From NCBI GenBank assembly GCA_030146875.1, contig JASLAX010000112.1:1-16281 (forward strand): a DNA stretch of 16,281 nt, read 5' to 3'. A model generated the notes under the pieces. That model ran no database searches. It saw nothing but the letters and a program-made list of their open reading frames with translations, and had not been told where the DNA came from. Positions 13,462 to 16,281 of the stretch are shown here, piece by piece; positions within the stretch are counted from its first letter, which is position 1, and each line of letters starts with the position of its first letter. Source of the DNA: Longimicrobiaceae bacterium (GTDB lineage Bacteria; Gemmatimonadota; Gemmatimonadetes; Longimicrobiales; Longimicrobiaceae). The position numbers and the translations under genes are program-made.

Positions 13462-15426
13462 ATGCGACGCATCCTTCCCGCCCTTCTCCTGCTGGCCGCC
13501 TCGCTGGCGGCGCGGCCCGCGCTCGCCCAGGCCGTGCGGGGCGAGCTGCGCGCCCAGGGGGGCCGCCCCGTGGCCGGCGCGCTGGTGTCGCTGGTCGACG
13601 CCTCGGGCCGGGTGCGCGCCACCGCCATGACCGACGCGGGCGGGCGCTACGTGGTCCAGGCCCCCGCGCCGGGCACCTACACGGTGCGCGCCGAGCGCGT
13701 GGGCTTCCAGACCACCGTGTCGCCCGCCATGGCGCTGGCGATGGGCGAGACGAAGGAGTACCGCCTGACCGAGCCCCCCAGGGCGATCGCGCTGGAGGGG
13801 CTGGTGGTCGGCGAGGCCACCGGGCGCCGCTGCGAGGTGCGCCCCGACGGCGGCGCCGCGGCGGCGCTCTGGGGCGAGGCGCGCAAGGCGCTGGCCGCCA
13901 CCGCCTTCGGGCAGGAGCGGCGCTCCTTCCGCTTCCAGGCGGTGAAGTACGAGCGCGACCTGACCACCGACCTGCGCGTGGTGGCCGAGCAGCGGCACCC
14001 CGCCACCGGGCTGGGCGACCGCCCGTTCGCGTCGCTCCCGGCGGAGAAGCTCGCCAGCGGCGGCTACGTGCAGACCGACGAGCGCGGCACCTTCTACTAC
14101 GCCCCCGACGCGCACGCCTTCCTCTCGGACCAGTTCCTGGAGACGCACTGCTTCCGGGTGAGCGAGACGCGCTCCGACTCGCTGGTGGGGCTCACGTTCC
14201 AGCCGGTGAGCGGGCGGCGCCTCCCCGAGATCGCGGGGACGCTCTGGATCGACCCGCGCACGGGCGAGCTGCGCACCCTGGAGTACCGCTACGTGAACCT
14301 GGACCTGGGGGTCAGCACGGACCTGCTGGGCGGCCGGGTGGACTTCGAGGCGGTGCCGGGGGGCGGATGGATCGTGCGGCGCTGGTACGTGCGCATGCCG
14401 GCGGTGGACGTGAAGCAGGAGACCCGCCGCTCGAACGGCACCACCGGCATCGACGTGCACCAGCGGCAGACGCTCTCCGGGATCCGTGAGGAGGGCGGCG
14501 AGGTGACCGCCGTGCTGACCGCCGACGGACGCCCCGTCAGCGCCGCGCGCTACGCGGCGCTGGAGGGGATGGTGGTCGACAGCGCCCGCCGCGCCCCGCT
14601 GGCCGGGGCCCGCGTCTTCGTCTCCGGCACCGAGTACACCGCGGTGACCGACGCCGGGGGGCGCTTCCGCATCGACGGGATGCCCGAGGGGAGCTACACG
14701 GTCTCGTTCGCTCACCCGCGCCTGGACTCGCTGGGCGTCTCTCCCCCGGCGCAGGCGGTGAGCGTCTCCGACGGCGTCGACGCGCAGGTCGCGCTGGCGC
14801 TGGTGGCGCCCGCCGGCCGCCCCGCCGCGGGGCGGGGGCAGGTGGCGATGGCCGACGACCGGGGCAGGGCGATCCCGCTGGAGCGCCTGCAGGCGCAGGT
14901 GGCGCGCGGCTCGTTCGGGGGCTTCTACGACCGGGCCGCCCGCGGCAACGGCGCCTACATCACGCGCGAGGAGATCGAGCGCCTGCGGCCGCACACCACC
15001 AACGACCTGCTCCGCCGGGTCCCGGGGATGGAGGTGACGGCCACCGGGATCCGCCTGCGCGGCCAGGACACCCGGTCGGTGAACGGCCTGTCGCTGATCA
15101 CCCCCGCGTCCCAGCTCGGCCCGGGGCAGAGGCAGCCGGGCGACGAGCAGAACCAGCGTCCCGGGGGCCAGCAGAGCAACGGCAACGCCGAGCTGGACGT
15201 GCCCACGCCGAACCGCGAGCGCGGGCCCGGCACGCTGGGCGACTGCATCCCCGCCGTCTTCGTGGACGGGCAGCCGTGGGACACCCCGGACGGCAACCTC
15301 TCCTCCATGCCCCCGGGCGACATCGAGGGGATCGAGGTGTACGCGCGGGCCAGCCAGGCGCCGGCGCAGTACCGGCGGCGGAACGCGGAGTGCGGTATCA
15401 TCCTGGTCTGGCTGAAGCAAGGCTAG
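13462..15426 (+). CDS. Secreted carboxypeptidase-regulatory/TonB-plug protein, copy 2
   Basis: A 654-residue tandem paralog of the preceding gene, 87 bases downstream, with the same order: signal peptide 1-23 (cut near LAQA), regulatory-like domain (about 25-116), unknown middle domain (about 120-350), second regulatory-like domain (366-428) and plug-like domain (about 487-652). The plug has AYITREEIERLRPHTTNDLL, RVPGMEVTATGIRLRG, FVDGQPWDTPDG, IEGIEVYARASQAPAQYRR and a CGIILVWL end. A low-complexity Gln/Asn/Gly/Pro insert (about 551-590) lies inside the plug, where copy 1 has an Ala/Glu/Pro insert. Cysteines C124, C230, C595 and C644 match those of copy 1. No barrel follows. An ECF sigma gene is next downstream, so a signalling role is possible but unproven. 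Confidence 0.8.
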   Translation: MRRILPALLLLAASLAARPALAQAVRGELRAQGGRPVAGALVSLVDASGRVRATAMTDAGGRYVVQAPAPGTYTVRAERVGFQTTVSPAMALAMGETKEYRLTEPPRAIALEGLVVGEATGRRCEVRPDGGAAAALWGEARKALAATAFGQERRSFRFQAVKYERDLTTDLRVVAEQRHPATGLGDRPFASLPAEKLASGGYVQTDERGTFYYAPDAHAFLSDQFLETHCFRVSETRSDSLVGLTFQPVSGRRLPEIAGTLWIDPRTGELRTLEYRYVNLDLGVSTDLLGGRVDFEAVPGGGWIVRRWYVRMPAVDVKQETRRSNGTTGIDVHQRQTLSGIREEGGEVTAVLTADGRPVSAARYAALEGMVVDSARRAPLAGARVFVSGTEYTAVTDAGGRFRIDGMPEGSYTVSFAHPRLDSLGVSPPAQAVSVSDGVDAQVALALVAPAGRPAAGRGQVAMADDRGRAIPLERLQAQVARGSFGGFYDRAARGNGAYITREEIERLRPHTTNDLLRRVPGMEVTATGIRLRGQDTRSVNGLSLITPASQLGPGQRQPGDEQNQRPGGQQSNGNAELDVPTPNRERGPGTLGDCIPAVFVDGQPWDTPDGNLSSMPPGDIEGIEVYARASQAPAQYRRRNAECGIILVWLKQG

Positions 15427-15441
15427 CCGGGCCGCGCGGCC

Positions 15442-15458
15442 GGGGGTGTCACACCCCC
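15442..15458 (+). terminator. GC hairpin between the plug protein and sigma genes
   Basis: GGGGGTG and CACCCCC form a 7-bp stem around TCA, 15 bases after the stop codon, without a T-run. It is a weak terminator candidate and lies just upstream of the sigma-factor gene. Confidence 0.35.
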
Positions 15459-15551
15459 CGGGGGAAGGACGTTGTAAGGGCGGGCAGGACGCCGGGGGAA
15501 CGGCGCCGCCCGCCCTGTCCCGTCCCGCCCACCGGAGCCCCGAGCCGCGCG

Positions 15552-16142
15552 ATGACGTCGATGGCCCTTCCCGGCGTGCCGGGGACGCTGCTTCCGGCAG
15601 CGGCCCGCGCCCGCCCGACCCGGAACCCCGAGACGGCGGTCGCGGCGGCCCACGTGGACTTCGATTCCCTGTTCCGGCGGCTCTACCCGTCGCTCCACCG
15701 GTACCTGCACCGGATGACGGGCGATGCCGACCTGGCGGACGACTACGCGCAGGAGGCCTTCGTGCGCCTGCTGAAGCGTCCACTCCCCGACGAGGAGGCG
15801 CGGCTCTGGCTGTTCACCGTGGCCACCAACCTGTTCCGCGACGGGGCGCGCACCGGGCGGCGCCGCGAGCGGCTGCTCTCGGTGGCCCCGGTTCCGCAGG
15901 CGCCCGCCCCGGCCCCGGACACCCAGGTGGAGCGGGGGGAGAGCGTGGCCAGGGTGCGCGCGGCGCTGGAGACCCTGGCGGCGCGGGACCGGCAGATGCT
16001 GCTGATGCGGGAGGAAGGCTTCCGCTACGACGAGATCGCCCGCGCGGTGGACGTGGCCCCCGGCTCGGTGGGCACGCTACTGGCCCGGGCCCTGCGGCGC
16101 TTCGCCGCCGCATACGACGCACATCCGGAGGAAAGGCCGTGA
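15552..16142 (+). CDS. ECF-family RNA polymerase sigma factor
   Basis: A 196-residue extracytoplasmic-function sigma-70 factor. Region 2 lies at about 37-105: FDSLFRRLYPSLHRYLHRMT, then DADLADDYAQEAFVRLLK, then ARLWLFTVATNLFRDGAR, the core polymerase-binding and -10-recognition parts. A Pro/Ala linker (112-124) follows. Region 4 lies at about 133-187: VRAALETLAARDRQMLLMRE and FRYDEIARAVDVAPGSVGTL, the helix-turn-helix for the -35 box. The first 35 residues are a nonconserved tail; ATG 15561 is an alternative start. Its stop overlaps the GTG of a zinc-type anti-sigma gene by four bases, so the pair is co-translated, as usual for ECF switches. The regulon cannot be read, though the adjacent plug proteins are candidates. 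Confidence 0.92.
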   Translation: MTSMALPGVPGTLLPAAARARPTRNPETAVAAAHVDFDSLFRRLYPSLHRYLHRMTGDADLADDYAQEAFVRLLKRPLPDEEARLWLFTVATNLFRDGARTGRRRERLLSVAPVPQAPAPAPDTQVERGESVARVRAALETLAARDRQMLLMREEGFRYDEIARAVDVAPGSVGTLLARALRRFAAAYDAHPEERP

Positions 16143-16281
16143 GCCACGTGGACGAGGGGGCGCTCCAGGCGCTGATCGACGGGGAGATGGACCCCGCCGC
16201 GCGCGCCGACGCCGAGCGGCACCTGGCGGAGTGTCCGCGCTGCGCGGCCGAGCTGCAGAGGCTGCGCGCGGTGGCGGCCCT
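16139..16281 (+). CDS. Zinc-binding anti-sigma factor (3' partial)
   Basis: The first 47 codons of an anti-sigma factor of the zf-HC2/ZAS kind. H28, C32 and C35 form HxxxCxxC in RHLAECPRCAAEL, with H3 as a possible fourth zinc ligand, after an opening helix with LQALIDGEMDP. Such proteins hold their ECF sigma factor inactive, often from the membrane; the membrane part, if any, lies beyond the window. GTG 16139 overlaps the sigma stop (GTGA), and GGAGGAAAGG (16127-16136) provides a strong ribosome binding site. It is cut by the right edge. Confidence 0.88.
   Translation, partial: MSHVDEGALQALIDGEMDPAARADAERHLAECPRCAAELQRLRAVAA

Noticed and set aside
13387..15783. Long minus-strand open frame opposite plug protein copy 2
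   Set aside because: Compositionally biased translation with no recognisable motif; the plus strand carries a clear signal peptide and conserved domains.
1..16281. Transposase, integrase, phage or RNA genes
   Set aside because: I saw no recognisable transposase, integrase, phage structural gene, tRNA cloverleaf or rRNA segment on either strand.

Overview
The window is very GC-rich with strongly GC-biased third codon positions. It carries a pair of secreted proteins with carboxypeptidase-regulatory and TonB-plug domains, of a type I associate with Gemmatimonadota, especially Longimicrobiales. That placement is an inference from gene style, not a database match. I see no tRNA, rRNA, CRISPR, transposase or phage gene; this is a chromosome-like stretch of mostly short operons.

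Left part (1-4968, plus strand). An atypical short-chain dehydrogenase with an N-terminal zinc ribbon runs in from the left edge and ends at a perfect hairpin. Next comes a likely operon: a putative HExxH metallopeptidase, an AlkZ-type winged-helix DNA glycosylase-like protein, and a small MNT nucleotidyltransferase whose 5' end appears frameshifted. A small membrane-anchored acidic protein, a secreted NTF2-like protein and one or two tiny ORFs linked by 4-base overlaps follow.

Middle (4969-7960). A minus-strand pair encodes a small membrane protein and an ABC ATPase overlapping by four bases. It diverges from two tandemly duplicated zinc-ribbon/membrane proteins, followed by a GspG-like protein with its own promoter. 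Three start regions here share a promoter-like layout: a TGTACG or TTGCGT box, then about 22-24 bases later a TACnTTT-like box, then the start codon 53-54 bases after that.

Right part (7961-16281). A lipoprotein with two lamin-tail/Big2 units and a ComEC-like metallo-beta-lactamase domain faces a convergent DUF3006 gene. The DUF3006 gene diverges from two tandem paralogs, each with a signal peptide, two carboxypeptidase-regulatory-like domains and a TonB plug-like domain but no beta barrel. An ECF sigma factor and the start of its zinc-binding anti-sigma factor end the window. The right half looks devoted to the cell envelope: surface nuclease-like enzyme, envelope plug proteins, and a sigma/anti-sigma switch.
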